The notes beneath the pieces were generated by a model that did no database searches, was not told where the DNA came from, and saw only the letters and a program-made list of their open reading frames with translations. Made by a program: the position numbers and the translations under genes. A stretch of 64,000 nucleotides of DNA from Nakazawaea peltata (Eukaryota > Ascomycota > Pichiomycetes > Alaninales > Pachysolenaceae), in the NCBI GenBank assembly GCA_001599355.1, contig BCGQ01000002.1, positions 1,415,909 through 1,479,908 of the forward strand. The letters are read 5' to 3'. Positions within the stretch are counted from its first letter, which is position 1. The number at the start of each line of letters is the position of its first letter. Below, one piece after another: positions 49,023 to 58,535 of this stretch.

Positions 49023-50391
49023 GTTTTCTCGGCATATTTCATTCGTTTTTTGCTATTCTAATAATAATGACTTAATTTAAGTGTAAATGTAGGGATGTAG
49101 TTATGGTCCGGTCCTAAATAAGATGAGAAGAGGGTTTAGTTGAGGGGTGATTTTGGAGAGAAGGGGGGTGAAATGCGGTGAAATTTTGGGGAGAACAAGA
49201 ATAAGAACGGGAGGATAGAGGGCAGAAAGCAGGGCAGAGAAAGAGGGCACATAGAGGGGCACAAAATCAGAAAAGAACAGACGATCGAATTTGTCATCTC
49301 AGCGCTCTACAAAGTCCACAGATCATTGACACCTCATCATTTCCATCATTATCCAGGCTAACAATGATACGTGGCCTATATCTCATCATCTTGTTCCAAT
49401 ATAGTTAATGTCTTATGTCTTATATTGAGTAAAACTTTTCATCTTCTGCCCTTCCGAACGTCTATTGAAAAAAACTTTTCTGCCCCTCAAAAAAATTCAA
49501 TCCTTTTTTGCCCTCTATTCCAAAAGGAATTACTTCCCTTTCTAATTTTGATGTGTGGCTGCCCCGATCGCTTGAAATATTACAGCTCTTAGATCACCCT
49601 TAATCTGCATATATCAGCTTATGTTATAGAAGAATAATTATTATGAGGTGCACCGTACTAAGCATTACGAGGGACCTAAGTGATAAGGATACTCGTGTGA
49701 CTGGCAAGCAGATCTATTATCATCACTGGACACCACAGTTATGCTGCTTGGTTAAACAGGTAGATTACCCTCAGCTAATAAAACTTATCTTATGCGCTTA
49801 TTGTTCTACAATGTCAAGTAATTACCAGCACTATTGTGAATGTAACATATTGAGTCTAGCCTGTTTGTGTAAAATAGTAGTAATAACTGACTATTACAGG
49901 ATGATTTGAAGTGGCTCGCCTGCCGTCTTTCGCCTTTCGCCTTTCGCCTTTCGTCTATAACCTTTAGCCCTCTTACAACCTACTCCTCTGCCTCCCTTCT
50001 GCCTCCCCTTCTGCTTCTCCCTCTTTCTCGCCCTCTTTTGCTTTTCCCTCCCTGCCCTGCCCTATTTTCCCTCCTCGTCGTCTGACCTAAAGCCTGTTTT
50101 GTCTCTCCCCGTCACTTTTACGCCCTTTTCCTTCCCTTTTCGGCCTTTTTCCTCGTTTTGCGTCTACTTTTTTACATGCACAAGTTTCTTTTTACGTGAT
50201 CGAGCCCAAGTCTTTTCTTTTTTCGCGATAAAATTTTGGGGGGAAAGTCTCAGTCAAAATAAATAAATTCAACCCAAATAACATCCGGCTGTTGTGACCA
50301 AAGAGAGCGTTAGCGAGTTTGCTACTTGAGAACAGGTGTGTCCATAGGTTTAGCCACGCGTTTGCTGCACAAATACCCCCCTCTTTACACC
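49023..50391. other. 1.4 kb intergenic region upstream of the third GT71 gene
   Basis: It has pyrimidine-rich stretches from about 49920 to 50240, including CTTTCGC x4 at 49927-49953. Short frames around 49371-49909 lack coding character. No TATA-like box was noted near the 50392 start. Confidence 0.5.
49927..49953. repeat. CTTTCGC tandem repeat, four copies
   Basis: Four head-to-tail 7-bp units, with the last incomplete by one base. It is the start of a long pyrimidine-rich promoter tract. Confidence 0.85.
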
Positions 50392-52461
50392 ATGATCTTT
50401 GGCAACCCCAAGCTCATCAATCAGCTTCAGCGCTATACTATGGCGCTTAACCATCGCGCCATTGGCGGTCTGGTTCTTTTGTCCACTACAATTGTGTTGT
50501 TGTACTTGAATTTGGCACAAGATTTCTATCATCATAGCAAGCAGCTGCTGCAGAAACTGCTGAAGATGACCGTGGGAACCTTTGGTGCCGAAGATTCCAT
50601 AGATAGATCTTCGATCTCTCCTGTCACCGATAACAGAGCGTTATGGGTGTACGATGAATTCGATACCTCGTCATTCCAGAGTCTTCTTGAGTACAATGGG
50701 AACATTTTAGACTTGCTTTATAAGCCATTTGCCGAGAAATGTGATCTCTTCTCTCGTTCTCTTATCAACAAGGATTGGTCCATCTCAGAATTGAAAGATT
50801 TGGATTACACTATGGATCTGCATAACCCAAAGAAATTTTACGAGACCAAACTCGCAGAGTTTTCACCAGAAGATCAGAAGAAACCGGAGAAGATCAAAGA
50901 TATCTTCAGAGATTTCCAAAACAGAGTCAATAAGAATAATCAGGTTGAAGATTTGGTCTCTAGAGCTCTTTCTAACTTACGTATTTATGAGAAATGTTAT
51001 ATAGACCAACGTGTTGTTAACCATGAATGTCTTGATCTCGAGTCTAGATTATTCCCATGGTTGACCTTTGAGAGTCCACTTTTTGAACGTTGGGATGGTA
51101 CTGAGCACTTGGACTGGCCAGATCTCCGTCAATATTATAAAGGTGATCAGAAGATTAAGCAAGAGAAGAGTTACTCCAATGATCAAGATAACGGCTGTTA
51201 CTTGAATCTTTTGAAAAACAATTTCAAAGGTCGTGGTATCGCTCTTAGTATGGCCGATATGTTACTTGATGAGGCCATTAATTTACTTGCCGTCTTGAGA
51301 TTCCTCGGTAATGAGTTACCTATCCAATTTGTTCACAAGGGAGATTTGAGTTTCGATGTCAAACAGACTTTAATTCACCTGGGTCGTGGTGAGATCATGT
51401 ACGATGACGGCACCAAGATCACCGGTTTCAAGCAAGAGATTTGGTTTGTCGACACCAAGAGATGTTTCCGTGAACAAGACTATGACAAGTTCACTAAATT
51501 CGCCAACAAATGGCTTGCCGTCTTGTTCAACAGTTTCGAAGAGATGTTATTGATGGACACCGATCTGGTTCCCTTCATCAAACCTGAACAATTCTTCGAG
51601 TTGGGTAATTTCCCTAAGTTAGGACTGTATTTCTTCAAAGACAGAGAGACCAAGGACACTTTACATGAAGGTTTCGACAAATTGTTACAAAAATTGTTCC
51701 CAAAGAGCATCGAAAATGCCATCTACGGAGTTCCTCAGATCACTGAAGATATTTTAGAATACAATTACTTCAAATATAAAGGTTTCCATTACATGGAAAG
51801 TGGTATAGTGGTACTTAACAAACGGAAACATCTTCCGGGAATCTTGCTGCTGATCCAATTGCAATTCTGGAGGCCAATTTCCAAGTTCACCTATGGAGAT
51901 AAAGAATTGTTCTGGTTGGGACAAATTCTCACAGGTAACGAGAAGTTTGAGTTCAATAAGAACCATGCTCTGGGTATCGGACAGCTTCGTAGAACCGATT
52001 TCCAGATCGCCGACGCCATCGTTGGTATTCAACCAGCTCATATCTCCGGAGAAGATGACCACACTTTGTTATGGATCAACTCCGGTTTGGAAAATTGTAA
52101 GAGACCTACTTGGGATGACGACATCAAATTAGATGTCTACAAAGATAAATTCAGTTCAGCAGAAGAATTGAAAAAGCATTATAAAGATCATATCAAGATC
52201 GAGCATGCCATCATCCCACCTTCCTCTTTGAAACTGTTTCCTAATGAAGTCGGAGAACCAGTCACCGGATGGAATCAACGTAAAGAATTCGGTTGTGATG
52301 AATACTACTGGGGTGCATACTCTCATGTAGGACCCGGCTCAGATGACCCTGAGACCCAAGGTCGTGTCGTACGGTTCTCCGAAACCGAGATGGACAGATT
52401 CAACAGATTACTGCAAGCCTGGATCAGACCAAAAACATTCAGACTCAAGAACTTGAATTAG
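50392..52461 (+). CDS. MNN1-family alpha-1,3-mannosyltransferase (GT71), third copy
   Basis: The first ATG in frame is at 50392 (689 residues); the longer frame begins with TTG. Met at 50440 (MALNHRAIGGLVLLSTTIVLLYL) is an alternative. The protein is type II, with a signal anchor at about residues 24-40 and an intact GT71 domain: FESPLFERWDGT, LPIQFVHKGDLS, EIWFVDTKRC, FANKWLAVLFNSFEEM and DxD in LLMDTDLVPFIKPEQFFELG. It is closest to the copy at 38895. Its 3' end lies only 18 bp from the convergent MAP kinase gene. It presumably acts in the Golgi on mannan side chains; linkage is unknown. Confidence 0.9.
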   Translation: MIFGNPKLINQLQRYTMALNHRAIGGLVLLSTTIVLLYLNLAQDFYHHSKQLLQKLLKMTVGTFGAEDSIDRSSISPVTDNRALWVYDEFDTSSFQSLLEYNGNILDLLYKPFAEKCDLFSRSLINKDWSISELKDLDYTMDLHNPKKFYETKLAEFSPEDQKKPEKIKDIFRDFQNRVNKNNQVEDLVSRALSNLRIYEKCYIDQRVVNHECLDLESRLFPWLTFESPLFERWDGTEHLDWPDLRQYYKGDQKIKQEKSYSNDQDNGCYLNLLKNNFKGRGIALSMADMLLDEAINLLAVLRFLGNELPIQFVHKGDLSFDVKQTLIHLGRGEIMYDDGTKITGFKQEIWFVDTKRCFREQDYDKFTKFANKWLAVLFNSFEEMLLMDTDLVPFIKPEQFFELGNFPKLGLYFFKDRETKDTLHEGFDKLLQKLFPKSIENAIYGVPQITEDILEYNYFKYKGFHYMESGIVVLNKRKHLPGILLLIQLQFWRPISKFTYGDKELFWLGQILTGNEKFEFNKNHALGIGQLRRTDFQIADAIVGIQPAHISGEDDHTLLWINSGLENCKRPTWDDDIKLDVYKDKFSSAEELKKHYKDHIKIEHAIIPPSSLKLFPNEVGEPVTGWNQRKEFGCDEYYWGAYSHVGPGSDDPETQGRVVRFSETEMDRFNRLLQAWIRPKTFRLKNLN

Positions 52462-52479
52462 TATATGCATAATAATTAA

Positions 52480-53598
52480 TTAATATTTAGCCCGCTCTTT
52501 TGTTATCTCGTCGTAGAGCATACATTTCCAGTCGAACACCGATAAATCGTCTTTGAAAGTGTCGAACACAAAGAAATCAGGTGGCAATGGGGGTGCATCC
52601 GGTTCGTCTTCCACACAATGGTACTCCAGCAAATACGGATGTCGAAGCAGTTCTGCCACGGTGATCCTGTTCTTTGGATTGAAAGTCAACATCTTCTCCA
52701 TAAGGTCAATACCGTCACGGTCTACTCCCAAAGATGAAAATATCTTCTTAAGACTCATTTTACGGAAGAAAGGAAGCGATTTGATATACTCACTTGCACT
52801 TCGTGATTTTATCGCTTTACAATCTTCCCCCACCGGAGTCCCCAATACTTTGAATATGAGAATCAACTGGTCACGGAAATCCCTGCCAGGGAATAAAGGT
52901 TTCTTCATGAACAATTCCAGCATAATACATCCGACAGACCAAATATCGATCAGTTTCGAATATTGAGAATTGGTGAGCATGATCTCAGGTGCCCTGTACC
53001 ATCTGGTAGCCACATATTCGGTCATCATATTCAATTCTTGGTCAGGCAACTGTCTATTGGACCTGTTTTCCTTCTCATCGATCCTCGAGAGCCCGAAATC
53101 ACATATTTTCAAATCGCAATTGGAATTCACAAGCAAATTCGACGGCTTGAGATCCCGATGAATGATATTCACACTATGTAAAGCCTTAAGACCACGAAGA
53201 ATCTGATAAGTGAAGTACTTACAATGGTCTTGAGTCAAAGGTTGGGTATTGATGATCTTATGCAAATCAGATTGCATTAGCTCTTGAATGAGATAAACCT
53301 CATTGAACTGATCAAAATCTATCGGGTCTTGAACTCGAAAGAGCCCTATAATGTTCTCATGTTTGAAATGTCTGAGTATTTTGATCTCTCTTAGTGTACG
53401 AATACAGAAGAGGGCCCGCTCGAAGGGTTCGATTTTCTTGATGGCAACTTCACGTCCTGTCGCCTTGTGTACTGCCGATCCAACAATTCCATAGGCCCCT
53501 TCTCCGAGAATCTGCTGAACTTGGAATGACGATGAGATGTTGAAGTAAACCTTCCGTATAGGAGGCGCCTTTATTTGGGGATCCTTATAAACTTGCAT
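52480..53598 (-). CDS. FUS3/KSS1: Fus3/Kss1-type MAP kinase (pheromone/filamentation)
   Basis: A complete 372-residue MAP kinase. Features: Gly-loop GEGAYG (32-37), catalytic Lys54 in VAIKK, HRDLKPSN (147-154), DFG (167-169), and activation-loop TEY (193-195) followed by VATRWYRAPE. The short C-terminal extension has an acidic DEPDAPPLPPDFF segment as in Kss1. The TEY motif and loop insert place it in the Fus3/Kss1 (Candida Cek1) group acting in mating, filamentation and wall-integrity signalling. The protein has exactly four CTG codons (residues 216, 227, 317, 324). Each aligns with Ala in Fus3 and/or Kss1 (SRAMDVW, CILAEL, EALRHPYLAMYH). Confidence 0.93.
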   Translation of the reverse strand: MQVYKDPQIKAPPIRKVYFNISSSFQVQQILGEGAYGIVGSAVHKATGREVAIKKIEPFERALFCIRTLREIKILRHFKHENIIGLFRVQDPIDFDQFNEVYLIQELMQSDLHKIINTQPLTQDHCKYFTYQILRGLKALHSVNIIHRDLKPSNLLVNSNCDLKICDFGLSRIDEKENRSNRQLPDQELNMMTEYVATRWYRAPEIMLTNSQYSKLIDIWSVGCIMLELFMKKPLFPGRDFRDQLILIFKVLGTPVGEDCKAIKSRSASEYIKSLPFFRKMSLKKIFSSLGVDRDGIDLMEKMLTFNPKNRITVAELLRHPYLLEYHCVEDEPDAPPLPPDFFVFDTFKDDLSVFDWKCMLYDEITKERAKY

Positions 53599-54052
53599 TA
53601 GTGCGTGGCCCGAATAGCTTGGTATTTGCTGAAACGAGGTGGTTTTATATTATTTTTTACGAAAAATAAATTGGGAATAAAAGAGATAAGATTAAATGAA
53701 GAGGTAAATGAAGGTGATAAATTGAGCCTCAAAAAGTTGGCATTTGGTGATTGGGGTAGTGGGGTGTTTTAGGTGAGGAGGGGGCTGCATAGATCACAAA
53801 TTTGAGGTTATGATTAGTTGTATTCTAGTCACTTATAATTACTCTGATCATTATACCGAATTACTCACCTCCCCTCTCTCCATCCCCTGCCTTATCCCCC
53901 TCGCCCCTCGACCTCACCCCCCACCATCCCCTTTCTATATGATTATTGATATCTTGCTCACCATTTAGTGCACAATTTTTATATACGAGCGCATATGAAA
54001 ATACTTAAAGAGCGTCTTTTCGGTTTGAAGTGTTGAGGCTGAACCTGAAACA
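53599..54052. other. Divergent promoter, MAP kinase and ERG27
   Basis: This 454-bp interval separates divergent starts. A CT-rich tract lies at 53868-53935, and a TATATA-like TTTATATAC at about 53978-53986. No other gene is seen. Confidence 0.5.
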
Positions 54053-55087
54053 ATGACCAACACACATCATATCGCGTTAATTGCGGGGACCTCGAACAAT
54101 CTTGGACTCAATATTGCATACAGGTTGATCGAGGATCTGGAGCCTGACTCACGTTTGACATTGATCGTCACCTCTAGAACTCTCCCCAAGGTGAAGGAAT
54201 GTATCAGTGAGATCAAACTGTACAATGAGAAATTGGAGACGCCTAGAAATGTGGATTTTGACTACTTGTTATTTGATTTCACCAACATGATTTCGGTCTT
54301 GACTGCATATTACGAGTTAGATAAGAATTACACCCGCATCGACTCCGTGTATATCTGTTCAGGTTTGGGTGTATACGATGGAATTGATTGGATTGGACTG
54401 GTGAAACAAATTTGTGCTAATCCAATTGACGGAGTCACTCAACCCCACTACAAAAAACAAAGAGTCGGTTCACGCAGTAAAGATGGTATGGGTTTAGTAT
54501 TCCAACTGAACGTCTTCGGCCCATATTATTTGATCAATAAAATTCAGCATTTATTAGTTCATGGAGCCACCGTGGTTTGGATTTCATCCGTCATGTCAAG
54601 CCCATCCTACTTATCATTCAATGATCTCCAATTACTCGAATCCAAAGAATCCTATGAAGGATCCAAAAGACTCATCGATCTTCTCCATTTTGGCACATAC
54701 AAAAAATTTGCCAAATTAGGAATCCACCAATACTTAGTGCACCCCGGGATTTTCGAAAGTTTATCGTTCCATCAGTTCCTTAACGTCTTCACCGTTTACG
54801 GTATGTTATTCCTTTTCTACATCGCGCGGTTCTTTGGCTCTCTTTGGCATAACATCACAGGATACAACGCTCTGGAGTCGTGTATTTACGTCACAACACA
54901 CCGCGCAACACCCCTCGACCCAAACGTCAAATATGGCAGTGGAACCGATAGATGGGGCAACAGACTTGTGATCAAAGAAGAGATCGACACCACCGGCTCT
55001 GAAGACATTCTGCTGTATCTCGACAAACTCTGCCTGGAATGGGACGACAAATTAAAAAACCAAATAGTCAATACTCGAATTAAATAA
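54053..55087 (+). CDS. ERG27: 3-keto-steroid reductase Erg27
   Basis: The 344-residue protein matches Erg27 over its full length: the nucleotide-binding start ALIAGTSNNLGLNIAYRLIE, TSRTLPKV, DFTNM, DWIGxVK, VFQxNVFGPYYLI, VWISSVMSSPSYLS, SYEGSKRLIDLLH (catalytic YxxxK) and EEIDTTGSED. It is a short-chain dehydrogenase that reduces the 3-keto group in C-4 sterol demethylation at the ER and lipid droplets, in ergosterol synthesis. CTG codons at 54398-54400 (DWIG-CTG-VK) and 54506-54508 (VFQ-CTG-NVFG) stand where S. cerevisiae has Ala, supporting CUG=Ala. Confidence 0.95.
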   Translation: MTNTHHIALIAGTSNNLGLNIAYRLIEDLEPDSRLTLIVTSRTLPKVKECISEIKLYNEKLETPRNVDFDYLLFDFTNMISVLTAYYELDKNYTRIDSVYICSGLGVYDGIDWIGLVKQICANPIDGVTQPHYKKQRVGSRSKDGMGLVFQLNVFGPYYLINKIQHLLVHGATVVWISSVMSSPSYLSFNDLQLLESKESYEGSKRLIDLLHFGTYKKFAKLGIHQYLVHPGIFESLSFHQFLNVFTVYGMLFLFYIARFFGSLWHNITGYNALESCIYVTTHRATPLDPNVKYGSGTDRWGNRLVIKEEIDTTGSEDILLYLDKLCLEWDDKLKNQIVNTRIK

Positions 55088-55264
55088 ACTTGCCCTTCTG
55101 TACGCGCCTAGAACCCCCCTCTGTAGCCTCACAATAGCAGAAAAAATGAGCGAAAAATAAAGGGTCGACCCGACTGAAATACGTGGATCAAAAAGAGCAA
55201 AAAAGAAGCGAGTTGTTTTGAAGTGTCAGAACTGAGAATTCAAGGTAGCTGAAGCACTGGAGCC

Positions 55265-56044
55265 ATGTTGAATCGTAGAAGTAGAATGTTGCTGTTATCA
55301 GCGCTCATCTTGACGGTGGTGTTTATCTTCTTGATGACGTCTGGGAATGTGACCGCGGGAGGTGATCTGGGTTTGAGTCAGGCCGGAACGGGCGCCACCA
55401 AGGCGGAGATGCGCCAGAAAGAAGAAGTAGAGCTGAAGTTGAAAGACTCAGATAACTTGAATGACGTGGTCCGTAACCCTAAGAATGGTGAGATCGATGA
55501 AAGTAAGGTGAAACAAGCTGAAGAGATCATGAGCGCTCAAAAGAACGGAGGAGGTACTCCAAGGGAGATTTTGAAGCAACAGAATGTTCAAGGAGGTGAA
55601 AATAATGCAGTTGCCGCTGCTGGAGGCCAAGGAGTTGCTGCTGGTTCCGATTCAAGTGCTGGTTCCATCGCATCTGCTGATGATTTCGACCCAGCTAAAG
55701 AGTTCAAACAAATCATGAGTGTCTCGCCAGTGGTGATGTTCAGCAAGACCTATTGTCCATACTCGAAGGCACTCAAACAATTATTGAAAACACAATACAT
55801 CATTACACCAGAGCCTGCAATTGTCGAATTGGATAAACACGAGAATGGTGCCCTGTTACAACTGTACATTGGAGAGAAGAGTGGCCGTCATACAGTGCCT
55901 AATTTATTCATTAACGGGGTCTCTAGAGGAGGTTCCGACGACATGCATGCATTACATACTGCTAACGATTTGTTACTGAAATTGACAGATTGGGGAGGTA
56001 AATCAATCAGTGTTGACAAAGTCAATGCTCCTTCCAACTCCTAA
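55265..56044 (+). CDS. GRX7: Membrane-anchored monothiol glutaredoxin, Grx6/Grx7 type
   Basis: The 259-residue protein has an N-terminal signal anchor (about residues 8-25) and a Gly/Ala/Gln-rich linker (about 30-145). The C-terminal glutaredoxin domain has the active site CPYS (in SKTYCPYSKALKQ), the cis-Pro TVPNLFINGVSRGG, and a GSDDMHALH helix. A single active-site Cys makes it monothiol. The CPYS form matches Grx7 more than Grx6. These proteins act in the ER/Golgi lumen in thiol redox control and glutathionylation. The linker is longer than in S. cerevisiae Grx7. The gene follows ERG27 by 177 bp on the same strand. Confidence 0.88.
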   Translation: MLNRRSRMLLLSALILTVVFIFLMTSGNVTAGGDLGLSQAGTGATKAEMRQKEEVELKLKDSDNLNDVVRNPKNGEIDESKVKQAEEIMSAQKNGGGTPREILKQQNVQGGENNAVAAAGGQGVAAGSDSSAGSIASADDFDPAKEFKQIMSVSPVVMFSKTYCPYSKALKQLLKTQYIITPEPAIVELDKHENGALLQLYIGEKSGRHTVPNLFINGVSRGGSDDMHALHTANDLLLKLTDWGGKSISVDKVNAPSNS

Positions 56045-56145
56045 ATAAAATAAATCACCAGCAGAAAATTGATGAAAAAAATATAATTTACGTGATTTTT
56101 CACCCTTTAAACCTTTGTAGATGAGCTATCGCACACCAAGCAGCA

Positions 56146-56763
56146 ATGTTTTCTTCCACGACCGTTGATGAGCTGAAAAATTGCCCAATTGTCAGACCAA
56201 ATTATGACGGGATCAAGACTGGGGCTGTCACTTTGAAGATGGCCTCAGATTTGGGGCTCCTGGGTCATCCAGAGGGTGGTTTTTATAAAGAGACCGACAG
56301 ATCTCAATTCACCATGCCAAACCCTTACTATGGGAAGGAAGAAGGATCTGTCACCGAGACCAGAAATTATTCAACTTTGATCTACTATTTAATCACACCA
56401 GAGTCCAAATTAGGTAGATTCCATCGTAACCATTCCAGAATAGTGCACATCTTGCAAAAGGGACGTGGCCAATACGTGCTTGTATACCCAGATGGGACAG
56501 TTAAATCGTTCAAAGTGGGATTCGATTTCGCCAATGGCGAGGTTCTGCAATGGGTAGTTCCAGGTGGTGTCTACAAAGCCAGTTTCTTATTACCAGCCTC
56601 TGATCTGAGTAAAGAAAGTCCAGACGACTGCTTACTTATCAGCGAGGTTGTAGTCCCAGGATTCGAATTCGAAGATCATGCCTTCATGGAAAGAGAAACA
56701 TTGGATCAGCTCGTGGGGAAATCCAAAGCTGACGAACTCGACTGGCTTTTAGGCCCTCAATAA
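56146..56763 (+). CDS. Cupin (DUF985) protein, YML079W-type
   Basis: The 205-residue protein is similar over its full length to S. cerevisiae YML079W, a dimeric cupin of unknown function. Visible blocks are LGLLGHPEGGFYKETDRS, TLIYYLITPESKLGRFHRNHSRIVH, GQYVLVYPDGTVKSF, GGVYKASFLLP and VVVPGFEFEDHAFM. This family is related to plant storage proteins and bacterial epimerase-like cupins. No activity is established. It lies close to GRX7 (101 bp) in the same orientation. Confidence 0.9.
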   Translation: MFSSTTVDELKNCPIVRPNYDGIKTGAVTLKMASDLGLLGHPEGGFYKETDRSQFTMPNPYYGKEEGSVTETRNYSTLIYYLITPESKLGRFHRNHSRIVHILQKGRGQYVLVYPDGTVKSFKVGFDFANGEVLQWVVPGGVYKASFLLPASDLSKESPDDCLLISEVVVPGFEFEDHAFMERETLDQLVGKSKADELDWLLGPQ

Positions 56764-56860
56764 TTTACACCATAATAAACATCTCATCTTCCCTCGGCTA
56801 TTTAACCGTAGATGTCCGAGAGAGCCACACTATGTGAAAAAAAACCCTCTTATCGCACAC

Positions 56861-56869
56861 TATATAAAA
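56861..56869 (+). promoter_or_regulatory. TATA box of the MFS transporter gene
   Basis: TATATAAAA begins 72 bp upstream of the ATG at 56933. Confidence 0.5.
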
Positions 56870-56932
56870 ATCCTGAAATCGTACAGTAAAGAGACTAAAA
56901 GGCCAAGAGATTGAGGGGTGATATAACAAGGC

Positions 56933-58327
56933 ATGTCGTCGTTAGTGGTGAGGGCCTTTGAGAGGTTCAAATATGAGATCGGGTTAAATACTGTGATAAG
57001 AGCTCCACGTGATTATAAGCTTATTGTGGCTATCAGAGCGCTCCGATTCTTCGCCTTTGGAGGTATAGCGATCTGTAACGCCAAGTACCTTAAGTTGATC
57101 GGGTTTAACGAGAATATCATAGGGGTTTTCTTTACATTGACAATGTTGGGAGACTTGTTTATTTCATTTGTGTTATCATTGGTGTCGGATAAGGCAGGAA
57201 GGCGCAGGATGTTGAGTATCAGTAGCGTGATTTTACTTTTGACTGCCTTCATCTTCTGCATTACTGAGAATCACCTGGTGATCTTGCTTGCAGCTACATT
57301 TGGGTTCATGACTCCTTCAGGTAATGAGGTTGGACCATTTAGAAGTATTGAGCAGAGTGTCATTCTGGAATTGGTGCCGCAAGACCAGAGATCAGATTGC
57401 TATGCTTTCTACACTTTCTTTGGCGTTATGATGACAGCTTTTGGAAGTTTTGTTTCTGGTTTGGTAATTCAGTTCATGCAAAGTGGTTTGGAAATCTCTG
57501 AAAAAAACAGTTATAAAGTGACTTACGTTACATTGACCTTATGCTCGCTTGGTATGTGTTACGTGACTGGACTTTTATCAGAGATGGTGGAATTGAACAG
57601 CCTGAAAAGTATCGAAGATGAGGCCGAAATTGAATTGATGGATGATGAAGACGATGAAGACAGTGATCATAGCACTACCCCTGTCCGCAAACGCTCAACT
57701 TCAATACTAAATAAACCTACTATTAGAGATTTTGTGACTACATTAATTCCAAAATTCGAGAAATCCAGAGGTGTCGTTATCAAACTTGGAATTTTATTTG
57801 TCATCGATACTTGTGCCAAATCTTTGGTCACCAAAACCTGGGTTTCGTACTATTTGAAGCAAAAATTCCACTTGGAGGCAAGTGAATTGGGAACTGTGTT
57901 CTTCTTCCACGATGTCTTGGTCTCCGTACTGACTTTTATTGGCACTGCCATAAGTAGAAGAAAGGGCTTAATTTTCACGATGATCGTTACGCATTTGCCC
58001 TCAATTTTCTTCAACACTTTGATCCCTGTACCCCATGAGGTTGCCCTCTCGGTGATCTTTGTTCTTGGTAGAGGCTGCTTCCAGGCAATGGATATCTCCT
58101 CCAAACATGCTTTGGTCCTGTCGATTGTCGAGCCAGAAGAGAGAACCGCTGCTATCGCTCTCTTCAATTTATGCCGTACAATGGGACAAGCCATGGCTCC
58201 TACAGTCACCGGTTACGTCACAGGCATTGGAATGCAGTGGATCAGTTTTTTCCTCAGCGGTTTATTAAGATTGGTCTACGACATTGGATTATTTGTCAGT
58301 TTTTGGCATATTCGTGACACTTTCTAA
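56933..58327 (+). CDS. Major facilitator superfamily transporter
   Basis: A 464-residue membrane protein with about ten to twelve hydrophobic segments. An MFS signature loop lies between helices 2 and 3 (SLVSDKAGRRRMLSISSV). A long acidic cytosolic loop separates the two halves (about residues 222-255, EAEIELMDDEDDEDSDHS). The second half has GRGCFQAMDISSKHALVLSIVEPEERTAAIALFNL. I cannot assign a substrate; it resembles poorly characterised fungal MFS members rather than sugar or drug-H+ antiporter families. The plasma membrane or vacuole is likely. The gene lies between the YML079W-type cupin and the second LicD gene. Confidence 0.85.
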   Translation: MSSLVVRAFERFKYEIGLNTVIRAPRDYKLIVAIRALRFFAFGGIAICNAKYLKLIGFNENIIGVFFTLTMLGDLFISFVLSLVSDKAGRRRMLSISSVILLLTAFIFCITENHLVILLAATFGFMTPSGNEVGPFRSIEQSVILELVPQDQRSDCYAFYTFFGVMMTAFGSFVSGLVIQFMQSGLEISEKNSYKVTYVTLTLCSLGMCYVTGLLSEMVELNSLKSIEDEAEIELMDDEDDEDSDHSTTPVRKRSTSILNKPTIRDFVTTLIPKFEKSRGVVIKLGILFVIDTCAKSLVTKTWVSYYLKQKFHLEASELGTVFFFHDVLVSVLTFIGTAISRRKGLIFTMIVTHLPSIFFNTLIPVPHEVALSVIFVLGRGCFQAMDISSKHALVLSIVEPEERTAAIALFNLCRTMGQAMAPTVTGYVTGIGMQWISFFLSGLLRLVYDIGLFVSFWHIRDTF

Positions 58328-58483
58328 TTTTTTTTGTGGTGTCTTCTCCGATTTTTATCCATTTTGGGAAATGTATGGCACTGGATCAAAAAATGTGTTA
58401 ATCCAGTTAAAAATTGGGGGTAATTGCAAGGGTTTTTTTTTATTAATAGATAAGAGATAATGATAGCAAGACTATAGAGATAG

Positions 58484-58491
58484 TATAAATA
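58484..58491 (+). promoter_or_regulatory. TATA box of the second LicD gene
   Basis: TATAAATA begins 52 bp before the ATG at 58536. Confidence 0.45.
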
Positions 58492-58535
58492 TAATTTGAC
58501 TTCTTGTATGTAATTATTGTGCCTATTGTGCCAAA

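Noticed and set aside
52480-53598. CUG=Ser (Candida-type) code
   Set aside because: At the informative CTG positions the conserved residue in the family is Ala, not Ser, in all five genes examined.
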